Made by a program: the position numbers and the translations under genes
Shown here: piece after piece, positions 12,945 to 24,747 of the stretch
How positions within the stretch are numbered: the first letter of the stretch is position 1
Layout: each line of letters begins with the position of its first letter
The notes under the pieces: model-generated
What the model was told of the DNA's origin: nothing
What the model saw: only the letters and a program-made list of their open reading frames with translations
Database searches by the model: none
Assembly (NCBI GenBank): GCA_023105745.1
Contig: JALGQZ010000009.1
Coordinates: 40,481,359 to 40,545,358, forward strand
Origin: Austropuccinia psidii
Lineage: Eukaryota > Basidiomycota > Pucciniomycetes > Pucciniales > Sphaerophragmiaceae
DNA length: 64,000 nt
Reading direction: 5' to 3'

Positions 12945-14471
12945 GCAAGAAACAGTCATACTCAGGATAAGAATTGTAGCATTTTATGCCAATTACTTAC
13001 TAAGGACTGTAAAGAAAATTCTTTGATGCATGCCTTATATGAGATATGGAAAAAATCATATAATGAAGGAAGATTCCACTTACTGGATGGTATAATTTAC
13101 CACAGAACTAAGCATACATGTGTCATGACAGTTGTGGACAGGTCCTTAATAAATCTTGTACTTACAGAGTGCCATTACAGCCTTTTCTCAGGACATCTGT
13201 CTGAAGACAAAACAAGAGGAAAAGTTAAAACCTGCATATGGTGGCCAATGTGGCAGAAAGATGTTGCAGATTATTGCAAAACCTGTGACAGATTTCACAA
13301 AGAAAATAAATCTAATGGCAAAAGACTTGGAAATATGATCAAGATAAAAGAACCCAGCATACCTTGGGAAATTTTCCATATGGATTGGGTAACTGGCCTG
13401 CCACCAGGGGGTAATAGATGTTATAATGCTTTCCTAGATATTGTTGACATATTTAGTAAGACTGCAATCTTTCTACCATGTCACAAGGATGATTCAGCCA
13501 TGGATAAAGCTCTTCTGATATGGAATAGAGTAGTATCATGGACTGGCATATTCACAATCATTAGTAACAGAGATCACAAATTCACCTCAGCACTATGGAC
13601 AAATCTTCACCAACTATTTGGGACAAAATTATCCTTCTCTACAGCCTACCACCCACAAACTGATTGTCTGGCTGAAAGGATGATCCAGACCTTAGAAGAC
13701 ATGGTAAGAAGGTTTTGTGCATATGGACTTGAATTTAAATATTGTGATGGATTCACCCATGATTGGTGTACTCTCTTACCAGCACTGGAATTGTCATACA
13801 AAACATCCATTCATGCCAGTACCAATCAAGATCCTGCTATTATAGAAAAAGGATGGAATCTCAAATTACCTCAAGATTACTTGATGAAAGATTTGGTGGG
13901 GATATATCCCACAGCTTCTAGCTTCAAAGGAATGCTAGAAAAAACTAGAAAGCATGCAGTGAGGTGCATGGAAGACTCTTGCATATGCTAAGGACAAAGG
14001 GGACAAAACACATGCCACTCCAGATTTCAAAGTGGGGGATTTAGTACTTGTATACACCACTAACTTCAATAACATCAAATGATTTAGAAAGCTCAAAGAC
14101 TCCTTTTCAGGACCTCTTGTTGTTAAGGCCCTCCATGGAGAAAATGTGTTTGAAGTAGAATTATCTGAAGGACTTAGCAATAAGAATCCTAGATTTCCAG
14201 TGAGCTTGATAAAACCATATAAATATAGTGATACTGAAAAATTTCTCTTGACAAATAAAGTTCCCTAAGTTATACCTCCTATTAAATCATCTGGTATTAA
14301 GAAAATTACCAAGGTTCTCAAAGAAAGAAAGTTGAGAACCAATAAAGTAAGGGAATACCTTGTTAGGTACAGTGAACCAACTTGTGAAGATAAATGGTTA
14401 GCAGAAAAGGACTTACCTGAAGCTACTAAACTTTTCAGAAGATTCAGACACACTAGAAATAACAATATCAC
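12945..14471 (+). pseudogene. gypsy-1 integrase with C-terminal chromodomain-like tail, broken
   Basis: The first part (12945-13991) is open over 340 codons. It holds a zinc-binding HHCC-type region ending in CDRFHKENK, the catalytic core with HMDWVTGLPPGG, the segment FTSALWTNLHQLFGTKL and YHPQTDCLAER. A frameshift near 13980 leads to KVGDLVLVYTTNFNNIK-like sequence and then REYLVRYSEPTCEDKWLAE, the C-terminal targeting module seen in these elements. The purine tract and 3' LTR follow within 30 bp. Confidence 0.88.
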
Positions 14472-14490
14472 AAAGCAATATTCTTTTTTT

Positions 14491-14502
14491 AGGGGGAGAG
14501 AA
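14491..14502 (+). promoter_or_regulatory. Polypurine tract of gypsy-1
   Basis: AGGGGGAGAGAA abuts the 3' LTR start TGTGAGCC. gypsy-3 has GGAGGGAGGGAA in the same place. It primes plus-strand synthesis in this retroelement class. Confidence 0.85.
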
Positions 14503-16142
14503 TGTGAGCCTTAGAGATATTTTCATATACCCAAAAGACCACAAATAACAAAATCAGATACAAATATAAATAAAATTAATTTATTTATATTATCAAAATA
14601 ATATAAAATATAAAGGAAAATTTATATACAAAAAAAAAATCTACCTATAATTCAAAATAAAAATGACATTAAATTTTTAAATTATGAAAATACATTTTTT
14701 CTTGAAAAAACTAAGTAAAAATTAATTTTTAATAAAATTAACAAAATTTGGATATTTTTGGTAAAAGGTTACATAAGATATATTATAGCTTTTCATCCAA
14801 TAAATAAAAATAAGAAAATTACTTCACCATTGGATTCTTCATAAAAAATAAGGTGGGGTCACCTCTGAATAAAATTTTTGTAACTCAACTGTAAATAAAC
14901 TTAAATGAATTTTTTGGTATTTTTGGTACAAAAGTTGAAAATACTCAAAACCTTAATTTATTTAACACCACATGTAGCTTTAACCATCAAATTTTGTGTT
15001 AAAATTGAGGTGTTGTGTGTAGTTTCAAAGCTATGGGGAATTGAAGTATTTTCAATTGAAATGTCAAAATGTGCGCATATATTACCCAAGTGAACTTAAA
15101 TTTACATATGAGGTATCAATTATTACAGTAGGCGTATTGTAAAACTCAATTTAATTGCATGTGTAAATTACAAGTGTATTACATGATGAGGTTTTGATAC
15201 CAACCAGGGCAGTTTTAATTGTTTCCAAGAGGGTAAACTACCCCTAAGTTAAAACAATTTTAGAAAAAACATTTTGACTGGCTTCTACAGCTCATACACA
15301 CATTATTACATTTCTTGTAGGCTCTAGACCAGGTAATACTATAGTAATGCCTGATTGAAGGGTCTGAAATGGCTAAAAATAGCCAAAAATTGCTAAAACC
15401 AGCCTTCTTTTGGTCTAAACCAGGGTTCAATGATGCCATAATTGGCTTTTCTGTTGTCAAAGTGTTTTCCATGACTGAGAAGAGTGAATTTTACTTTTGG
15501 AGAAAAAAAATTGATGGCTCTAAAAGAATGTCTTCCTTGCCCTACTTTTCTCTTCAAGTTAGAATCTTTTTCTTTTATAATTAGTTTAAACACTGTTAAA
15601 CCCATAAATAAAAGATTCCAACCACCATTTTTTGAATCATTATTAACCTTCTAGCCATGTGAAAAAATCATCATAATCATTTTTTGTAACTCTTATAATC
15701 ATTTTTACCCCTGAACCACCACATAAGCCAATTAAAGCATCTTTAATCACTATAAACTTTGTCACTTTGTTTCCAAATTCACTATTTCCCCTTTTGGAAA
15801 TTTTTTCTCTTTAAGTATCTTTGTTGAAAGAGTTATCATTTGATTAATTGCTTGCAGTTCTTTGCTCAATTAATTCCAATTGAAATTTCTCTTGAAGAAA
15901 TTTCTTTTGTGGCCTTAAATATCTCATGTAGAGTATTTTTGGATACATTTTTATTGTTGGTAAAACAATAAATTTTTAAAATATTACTCTTATATACTTA
16001 TAAAGTTGAAAACAATAAAAATGGCGTGTTTTCTCTTAAAAATAATATTTCATACTACTTTTAATCATTTTTTACCTTATACAAATTTTGAGGACAGGAA
16101 AAGTACTTGATTTTTTATCAAAGTTTCATGTCCACACCTTAA
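14503..16142 (+). repeat. gypsy-1 3' LTR (family 1)
   Basis: It begins TGTGAGCCTTAGAG and ends ...CACACCTTAA, where the 5' copy has CCTTACA, so the terminal CA is damaged. It is followed by the AAACA target duplication. It is 1640 bp against 1766 bp for the 5' LTR, with many substitutions, so the insertion is not recent. Confidence 0.88.
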
Positions 16143-17067
16143 AAACAGGTGGACTTGCTCTACTTTCATTTGCATAACTCTTAAACCTGTTTATGAAAAG
16201 TTCAAGTTCTCTCTTGACATCTTGATGTACTTATTGTATTTTTGTTGATAACTTTCCAGAAGGAGTATCTTGAGTAATGTGAACTGAGTCAAATTGAGGA
16301 TCTCTTCCATAAAGAGTGAAAAACAGTGATTTTTTTGTTGAAGTGTGATCAGATTTATTGTAGGAAAATTCAGCCAGAGGGAGCCAGGTTTTCCAATCAT
16401 CTTGATGATAACTTAAATAAATCCAAAGGTACTGTTATAGTATCTGATTTAGTCTCTCTGTCTGCCCATCAGTTTCTGGATGGTAAGAAGTTGACAGATC
16501 TCTTGAACTCTTGAGCTGCTGACAAAGATTGGTCCAAAAGGAAGAAACAAAAAGGGAACCTCTATCACTGACACTTCTTGAAGGAGGGACATGCTTGGAA
16601 AAGATATTCTTGATGAATAAATGGGCCAAATCCAATGAAGTGATTGAAGAAATTGTTGGAATAAATAAATCCATTTTTGAGAACCTGTCAACTATGAACA
16701 GAATTGAATCAAAAGAGTTGGAGAGTGGCAGTTGAGTGATAAATTCCATTGAAAGACAAATCCCAGGACCATTTGCGATTGGAAGAGGTTTTAGGAGTCC
16801 AAACTTTGTATTATGGATATTCTTTTTTCTCAAACACTGTTGAAAGGATAAGACATAATCCTTGATAAATTGAGTCATGCAGGACTAGTCAAAATCCTTA
16901 CTGACAAGTTTGAGAGTGTTCCCTTGGCAAGGGCTGCCAGCTAGAGGGGAATCATGGCAATTTTGAAGTAAACTTAGTTGAATTGTGGGGTTTTTTGGGA
17001 CCACCACCTTATCTTTGAATATAAGAAGTTGAAAAGATGAATCAAGAGAATAATCTTGGACAGATTC
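16143..17067 (-). pseudogene. gypsy-2 integrase fragment
   Basis: Minus strand from 17067: linker after RNase H, then the segment MTQFIKDYVLSFQQC (zinc-finger end) from 16878, LSMEFITQLPLSNSFDS (core), FSKHVPPSRSVSDRGS and YHPETDGQTERLNQIL (to 16435). It continues with broken frame through SYHQDDW-like sequence to ESRASPPV at 16148. It belongs to the gypsy lineage of 18895-19890 and 40669-44723, and is distinct from gypsy-1 and gypsy-3. Confidence 0.88.
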
Positions 17068-18894
17068 TGTAAGGTGTGGATATGAAACTTTGATTAAAAA
17101 TCAAGTACTTTTCCTGTCCTTAAAATTTGTATAAGGTAAAATTCAGTTAAAAATAGTATGAAATATTATTTTTAAGAGAAAACACGCCAATTTTATTGCT
17201 TATAACTTTATTAGTATAAAACAATAATATCATAAAAATTCATTGTTTTACCAACAATAAAAATTTATCCAAAAAATACTCTACAAGAGATATTTTAAGG
17301 CTACAAAAGAAATTTCTTCAAGAGCAATTTCAATTGGAATTAATTGAGCAAAGAACTGCAAGCAATTAATTAAAGAACAAAGTCTTTAAAAAGAATATTA
17401 AAGAGGAAACACGCCCAAAAGTGACCAGAGTGAATTTGGAAACAAAGTGACAAAGTTTACAGTGATGAAAGATGCTTTAATTCACTTTTGGGGTGGTTCA
17501 GGGGTAAAAATGATTATAAGAGTTACAAACAATGATTATAATGATTTTTTCACGTGGTTAAAAGGATTAAAATGATTTAAAAATGGTGGTTGGAATCTTT
17601 GATTGATTGGCTTAACAGTGTTTAAGCTAATTAATAAAAGGAAAAGATTCTAACATGAAGAGAAAAGTGGGGCAAAGAAGACATTCTTTTATAGCCATCA
17701 ATTCTCTTACTCCAAAAGTAAAATTTACTCTTGTCAGTCGTGAAAAAGAGTCTGACAACAGAAAAGCCAATTATGACATCATTGAACCCTGGTTTAGACC
17801 AAAAAGGGCTGGTTTAAGCCATTTTTAGCCATTTTAGACCCTTAAATCAGCCATTACTATAGCAATACCAGGCCTAGAGCCTTCAAAACACGTCAGAATG
17901 TGTGTCAGAGGCATAGAAACCAGTTAAAACTGTTTTTACCATGATTGTTTTATCTTAAGGGTAGTTTTACCCTCTTGGCAACAGCTAAAACTACCCCAGT
18001 TGGTATCAAAACCTCATCATCAATTGAGTCCACAGACCCTGTAACTCAATTCCAGGCCAAAAGTGATGAACTTTTGGGTGAATTTTGACATCCCACGCCT
18101 GTCAGCAAGGATTTTGGGGGTCTAGCTCCCCCTTTGAGCTGGAGTTCCTTTTCCCCCCCAAATTTAATCTTTCCAATTTATTTTTCCTTTAATTCCTCAT
18201 CATGTATTATACTTATAATTTACATATGTAATTCAATTCAATTGTACAGTACAATACAGTAATAATTGACACCTCATATGTAAATCAAAGTTCACTTATG
18301 TAATACACGCGCACATTTTGACATTTCAATTGAATTCAATTGAAAATACTTCAATTCCTCATAACTTCTAAACTAAACACAACACCTCAATTTTAACACA
18401 AAAATTGATGGTTAACACCACATGTGGTGTGAATTAAATTAAGGTTTTGAGGATTTTCAACTTTTGTATTGAAAATACTAAAAACTTAATTTAAACTTAT
18501 TTAGAGTTGAGTTACAAGAATTTCACTCAGAGGTGACCCCACCTGATTTTTTATGAGGAATCCAATGGTGAAATATTTTTATGTATTTATTTATTGGATA
18601 AAAAGTTATAATAATTTTTATTTAACTTTTTTCCAAATTTATTTATTTTTTCACAATTTTGTTAAAATTTCATTTTTGCTTAATTTTTTCAAGTATAAAT
18701 GTAATTTTATACTTACAAAATTTAATGTATTTTTATTTTTAAATTGTAATTAATTTTTTATTTTTAATATAATTTTATATTTATATTTTGATTTTTATTT
18801 TAATAATATAAATAAATTTATTTTATTTATATTAATATGTTATTTTTTATATTTGTGGTCTTTTGGGTATATGAAATTACCTCTAAGGCTCACA
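17068..18894 (+). repeat. Solo LTR, family 1, inserted in gypsy-2
   Basis: 1827 bp, from TGTAAGGTGTGG to ...AAGGCTCACA. Flanks GATTC (17063-17067) and GATTT (18895-18899) are a target duplication with one mismatch. Removing it joins the gypsy-2 frame as ...LVKGKS-VQDYSLD on the minus strand, between RNase H and integrase. Confidence 0.9.
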
Positions 18895-19890
18895 GATTTA
18901 CCTTTAACCAAATCTTGAGGAATACTTCTGTACTGAGCATCTTGCAATAATTTCTTCTGAAATTATTCAATCAAATTTGAAAAACAATTCACCTTGACTG
19001 AAAGAAATCTTGAGGGTTGGACTTCATCTTGCTTAATGAGTTATTGAAATTTCATTGGATTCTTGGTGATGAAATCCTCCCTCATCTCCAGATAAACATT
19101 GTCCTGACGTGATAACAAATTTGTAAGAGAAGCTAGGCAGCCAGGGAAGTAAGTGATTGAAAAGTGAAATTAAGAGAGGAATTCAGCCCAGCAGGCTTGA
19201 CGGGGAGTGAAGCATTTTTATGACATGAAGTATTTCAGGAAGAGTGATTGGTGAGAACTTCAAAAGGGGAGGAAAGGGAAAGAAAAAAAGCTCTCCAACT
19301 CTTGAGAGCCCAGACTATGCCAAGGAGCTGCTTTTCATGAGTCTCATATAGTTGGGCTCTACTGGAATACGCTAGCCACTATCAAATGCAATGGGATGTT
19401 TTCCTGAATCACTGCAGCACCCAAGGTACAATTGGATGAGTTGGTCTCCACAATGGTGGGTAGAGAAGGATTGGAGCTGTGATAAAGTCCTCTTTGAGTT
19501 GGTGAAACTGATAAGAGCTTCCTCATTGAGGGGGAAACAGGAATATTTCTTGAGGAAACTGGTTAGTCAACTAATTTTATTTGAATAATTATTTGTGAAA
19601 CAGTGGTAAAAATTGGAAAAGCCAAGGAATGATTGAAGATCCTTGAGGATTCTTGGAGGTGGCCAATTGAGAAATTGCTGGACTTTTTCTTGGTCTATCC
19701 TGAGGCCTTCAGAAGAAACAATATAACCTAAGTACTCTACACTAGAAACATGAAATAGGAACTTGAAGGCCTTAGCAAAGAGGTTATTGGATCTGCTTTT
19801 GGAAAGAACAGTGGACACATCACTGACATGCTCTTCCTCAGATTCAGAAAAGACCATAATTTCATCCAAATAAACCACAACATAAACATG
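18895..19890 (-). pseudogene. gypsy-2 reverse transcriptase (3' half) and RNase H
   Basis: Minus strand from 19890: VYVVVYLDEIMVFS contains the catalytic box, here Y-L-D-E instead of Y-L-D-D. Next come FHVSSVEYLGYIVSSEGL and LQSFLGFSNFYHCF to 19567, then degenerate RNase H down to QYRSIPQDLVKGKS at 18895. The upstream half of the domain lies at 40669-40965, on the far side of the giant transposon. The second catalytic Asp to Glu change alone would cripple the enzyme. Confidence 0.9.
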
Positions 19891-19936
19891 CACCGGGGCG
19901 AATCTCGTGTCAATCGTCGGCGATTGACTTCACGTC
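19891..19936. repeat. Left terminal inverted repeat of the giant CACTA element
   Basis: 46 bp; 44 of 46 match the inverse of 40623-40668. It starts CACCG where the right end, read inward, starts CACCA. An internal inverted repeat (GTCAATCG, loop TCGG, CGATTGAC) could form a hairpin. Confidence 0.93.
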
Positions 19937-20626
19937 AAGCAAACGTCAAGCAGGATAAAAGTCAAGCTCACGTCAAGCGAAAATCAAGCGAACGTCGAGC
20001 ACACGTCACACTCTGGTCTTACACCAAATCCTGTGACATCCAATAATATTGGTTCCCCTGTGCCTTCAACTCAGATTCCTCACCACCTGATCATCCCACA
20101 ACCGTCCGATGATTGGTAAAAATTACACCAGACCCGCCTGTTTGCACACACACACATCAAAGATGTCCTTCAGCCAGTCTTGATGTAGGCGGGGGGTTTG
20201 ACTTCACCAGGTCATCCATGAAGTGTGCGTGTGCATGTGTGGGGGCGGGTGCGTTTGCGTGTGCGGGTGCGTGGGCGTGTGCATTGGCGCGTGCGGGTGG
20301 GTGTGCGTGTGCATTGGCGTGTGCGTGTGCATTGGCGCGTGCGGGTGCACATGCGGGTGTGGGTACGCAAAAGCCGATTCTGCTTCCAACATGATGATGG
20401 CGCAGTTAGAAATTTTGGATGCTGTGAAGGGTGAGTGTGTGGGTCATTTGATCATTGGACTTGGCTTATTCACACTGTACCCAATGTCAAAATAGTAAGT
20501 TCTTTGTGGCAATGTGAAATAATGGGCTTTGCTTGTCACAATGGCATGTCTCTGTCACTAAATTTTGAGGCAATTATTTCACTAGCAAAATTGCTAATGA
20601 ATCTGAGAGATTTGCATTTTTGTAGA
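19937..20626. repeat. Left subterminal region: CGTCAAGC motifs and GC-rich hexamer block
   Basis: CGTCAAGC or one-base variants occur several times in the first 75 bp inside the terminal repeat (19937-20010), a plausible transposase-binding cluster. 20225-20370 is a GC-rich imperfect repeat of gcgtgt/gcgggt units. The remaining 260 bp to the transposase stop look like 3' untranslated sequence. There is no gene. Confidence 0.7.
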
Positions 20627-23600
20627 CTAAATATCATGAAATAACGGCTTTATCATTAAAAGCAGTCCACATGACAGAGCTTTGTTATCATACAATCCAC
20701 AGTTACCTTCTAGTTCTTCTTCAGATATAATCAAGTGTCCATCATCAAAACCAACAGCTTTATAAATATTCAGATGCGGCCAATCTGGTAGGAAATTCAC
20801 ATCAATCTTCAAAGGTTTTAAAATCAGAAAGTTATTGTTCAGTATGCTAGATGGCTCAGAGACTTTGAAAATGCTATCAATAATACCAAATTGTCGTGAG
20901 TTGCCCCTCAGAAAACATATCACACTGTTGCTGATATTTTTGGATTCAGTTGAAAATATATTGTTCCCAATATTAATGTTTGAAACTGGAAAATACCAAG
21001 GTGAGACAATCCTTGAAGTGGGAGGACTTGTGGATTGCACAGTAGTGTCTAAGCTGATCCAATCAACTATTTCCCTTGTTGCATGAAAAGTCTGTAAGTA
21101 CTCAACCAGGCAATCATAATTTTGTTGGTCATGGCGGGATGGCTTGTTATATTTATGGTGATTGAACACGGCAGGTGGCTGTGATTCGAAAAGCTGTTTT
21201 ATTTCACATGGCACAGATGGGGATTTCAGGAGAACGGAAAGGTTGGAACATCGACAGATATGTTGAAGTAAGGTTTTATCTATATCATCTATTCAGAGTT
21301 GCAAAAAGTTAGTCTTATTCAGTTCAGGTGTTTAATCAATGTGAATATATTGATCTTATTAATTGACATACATATCTTGTTATTTGTTGGCATCTTTGCA
21401 AATACTCCAACCAAGCGCTCATAACCCCATGTGGCTGAGGCTTGTGCTGGGCCCCAACGTTGGAAGAGTTCGGGAATATGATCAGCAAAATGATGATTTG
21501 GTTTACTTTTCTGTTTTGGGAACAGGTGTTGATTGGAAAGGCGGAATTTTTTCCAATGTTCAGCAAATGCAGTCGCATCATCTATTGAAACAGTCCAGCT
21601 TGTGGCAATGTTGATAGCACTAATCAAATGGAATGTATTCTTGGCTAGTTCATTTGCAAGTTCTTCTGACTTACCCATTTTTCTTTGAGTGTTGGCAGAT
21701 TGGTGTGCATCTAATGACATCTGTTGACTGAGCATTAGAAATGGAATATAGACCTTATATAAGAGAGCCCATTCAGCGGCTTTTAAGCTACCATGAGAGG
21801 GGGAACCCATTTTGCGGGGAACTCTTGTCCATGATGAGGGAATTATGGTCTCAGATATGATTTGTCGGAGATGCTCAAGAGCCTCACCCTTGATCTGGTG
21901 ATCGCTCAGTGCAGTGATATCCAATTCAGAGGGTATTTCAGAAGTGGGGATGTAATCGGCATCAAATGAAGGAATCTCCGCAGAACCACTAGATGGATTT
22001 TCTGTGTGAAGGGTGGGCATTAGGAAGTAGTTTTTCCGGGTGGAAGTAGTGGGGAGTGGCTCATTTATTATTTTTGCTGCGTCTCTTCTCAGGGAGCGGG
22101 CCTCTCTCAATGTGATTTTATCAAGAGAGCTGTTGGAGGTCATGGAATCTGAGTCTGAACTGTTGGTGTCATTGGATTTCCTGCGGGACCTGAAGTAAAT
22201 TTTTGATTTTGCCTCTGGAATGCACAATTTGAAAGTTGCATGATCCTTCAAAATTACAAGTATTAAATTATGCATTATGTCAAGATTAACCATTCTGGTT
22301 GCATCCCAATACGGAAGGTCTTCCAAAATTGAATATCGCACTCCATACTCAGAGAAAATTGCTTGTCTTTGTTGTGGGGTTGCCCGAAGCCATTTGGCAA
22401 TGGTTGATTTATGACTTTGGTATGAGCGCGTGTAGTGAAATTGAGGACCAATTTCTTCAATTTGAGCTTTGTGAATGGTGCAAAAATTACAAAGGTGGTT
22501 TCCTGAATGGGAAATAAATCCAGTAAGCTTGCGCATGGCAACCACATCCGCAATGGCTGTGAGGATGGCAACACGGATAAAGGATCCTGATGGACCTGTT
22601 GAGGTGGGTGCAAAATGGTAACCTTGCCATAGCTCTTTGAGCTCGTTGATGAGTGGCATTAATAGATAATTCAATTGAAGCGCAGTTGGCTCCTTCGGAC
22701 CAGGGATGATTCCTGCAACATAGACATTCTCGGGCTTCAATCTTTCACTTGGGGGGAGATTAAGACAAATAAGCATGATAGGTCCAATGCTAGCCAACCG
22801 GGTTGACTTTCCATGTGCATTAAACCAGTCCACATATATGGAGAAGGCCAATGCACCAGGAATGGACATGAATGGGGGGTCATGGATATTTCTAGTGCCA
22901 GTGAAGCGTCTCCAGACCAATCCATCCCAGACGTCACGTTTTGGGGAATCTTCGGGAGTTTGGGATTGTTGATGTTGATGCAGAATGTCCATAATTCCAG
23001 CCCGCTGGAGAAATCTGGCAAGCCAATTTTTGAATGGTTGATAAATGAAATGTTTTGTTGGTATAAATTTTTGCTTCATGTTGGTTGTGTTTTGGGTGTG
23101 GGGTTCAGATGAATAGATGAATTTGCCTAATGATTGTGTGCAAGGGGGATCATGATCATTTGGGTCATTATGGCGTTGACAGTGGGGTTGGTCAGTTGTG
23201 ACTGATTCAGTAAGGCCATTAAGAGAGAAACATTGAGGACAACATATATAGTTTTGAATCACTGGCTCCAATTGGAGATGTTCAAATATGGTACTCAGAT
23301 CTTGAGGTATATGGAATGCAGGAGCGGGGGCACCAGCTGAGCTTGAGATACTGGACTTGATCAGCAGGTTCAGGGCTGGGTTGAGTATGCGTGAAGCCCT
23401 GCGGGGTAAATTATACCTTAATGATAGAATGGCAGATATTATCATTCCTAGGTCTTGTGGGGGAAGGGTTTGACTGCCACTATATGGTTTCTGTGCAGTT
23501 GAATTGAGACCCGCTGGAGTTGGGAAAGTGCTTTGGGTCAAACATGAATAATCAGCTGGGAAGATTTGATCCAATAGAATTTGTGGGCACCCAGATCCTG

Positions 23601-23787
23601 ATGCAGAAGTAGGGATGTTTGGAAGAGATTTGGGTGCAATGGTTGATTTGAGCTTTTTAATGTGCTGTTTATATTGGAAAGGTGTGAAGGCAACTCCTTG
23701 CCTATCACCCTCAGGGGAAGAGTGTGTTTGAGTTGAGCAGTGTTGACACATGCATATACGCATTGAGGAATATGGCCGGGTTGTCAT
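20627..23787 (-). CDS. Tnp2-type (CACTA/EnSpm) transposase
   Basis: DDE-type transposase of the Tnp2 family, which cuts and joins at the element's inverted repeats. Two exons: 23787-21372 and 21288-20627, with an 83-bp GT-AG intron. They sum to 3078 nt (1025 aa) with no internal stop. The frame after splicing reads NNKI-YDIDKTLLQH, matching the other copy at 1-2334. The N-terminus has a CXCX2C cluster (C12, C14, C17). Around residue 355 is IIPGPKEPT and then LMPLINELKELW, close to the plant Tnp2 signature. Around residue 500 is NLDIMHNLIL, matching the family's LDVMH motif. A second Cys pair (CNFC) lies between them. The C-terminal exon ends in an acidic/hydrophobic domain of unknown role. 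This appears to be a potentially functional source gene. Confidence 0.9.
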
Positions 23788-24747
23788 TGTTGCAGGAATT
23801 GGGAGTACGGTTGGTTTGTGTATAAATATCTATGGTTGATGTGAAAGTTTTTAGGAGTGTTATTAATTGGAAATAAAATTCAGTGATTATTTATGAAGGG
23901 GGAGATGATTTGAGCCAGCTGAGGATTTTATCCCATTTGTAATGGAGCATGAGCTGCAGTGGATAAAGTTTAACATGTCTCATCTGGATGGCGGAATTGG
24001 TTAGGCGTTTAATTGGGTAAAATGCCATGCTGCTCAATGCTCATACATATTCTAGTTTATTTACACATTGTGATAGTGCGGGTTTGACCATTGAGGGGGT
24101 TCCATTAGTGAAGTGTTACCATTGAATTGAGGGGATTAACATTTAATCCATGTACGCTGGCACGCCATCGTACATGGTTTAAACCTTATTACAGACATAA
24201 CTATATAACTCTATTACATAAGGGGTTGGAGTGCAGCTAAAGTCTTGGTATTTGGTTTGAGTGCGGCGGGCTTTGAATCAGTTGGAATGTGATTTGGATT
24301 GTCTTGCCTTTCGGGAAAAGGTGATGTCTCTTTTGTGGGTAAATCCTTCATGAATATACCCCTTTACAGATGTACAATGTTGTGGAATTTCAATGCATAT
24401 ATGGGAAGTTTGGATAATTCACAAAATGTGACAATGGGGAGGCATAAATGGTACTGAATATGATTACTTATGAATGATGGGTCCCCTTTGAGATCAAGGA
24501 AATATCACATTATATGCTGGTAGGCCGTGCAGGGTGGTTTCCGACAAAAGCGGAGGAGCTCAAGAGGAGGCAGGGAGGATTCTCCTCAAAAGAGTCTTAT
24601 CTGACTTCCACACAACACTTAGTTCCAACTATTCATAGAATTTCTCTATTCTAAATTTGAAAAGATTTCATCTCATATCACTCTATTTTATCATAATACT
24701 GAGGTGTTTTATCTAGTTAAAAATATTAGTGTACTTTTTCGGCCCTT
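23788..24747. other. Gene-free gap between divergent transposase and unknown gene 1
   Basis: 960 bp with no convincing frame. It presumably holds both promoters, since the flanking genes diverge. One palindrome of the element's recurrent family sits at 24148-24177. Confidence 0.55.
24148..24177. repeat. Palindrome site P1
   Basis: A 30-bp inverted repeat with arms CCATGTACGCTGGCA and CGCCATCGTACATGG (13 of 15 pairs). It is the same family as the sites at 30049, 35000 and 36930. Confidence 0.75.

Larger units (their letters stand above)
3945..16142 (+). mobile_element. gypsy-1: full-length but decayed Ty3/gypsy retrotransposon
   Basis: Two LTRs in the same orientation (3945-5710 and 14503-16142) flank gag-protease-RT-RNase H-integrase on the plus strand. 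The target duplication is AAACA (3940-3944 and 16143-16147). A purine tract precedes the 3' LTR. The unit is 12.2 kb, of which 2.4 kb is a nested solo LTR (10570-12944) lying between RNase H and integrase. Many stops and frameshifts mean it is not autonomous. Its polyprotein is a relative of gypsy-3, not of gypsy-2. Confidence 0.92.

Noticed and set aside
20627..23787. Classification of the transposase as KDZ (Kyakuja/Dileera/Zisupton)
   Set aside because: IPGPKEP and LDIMH landmarks and the 3-bp duplication fit Tnp2/CACTA better. A profile search would decide.
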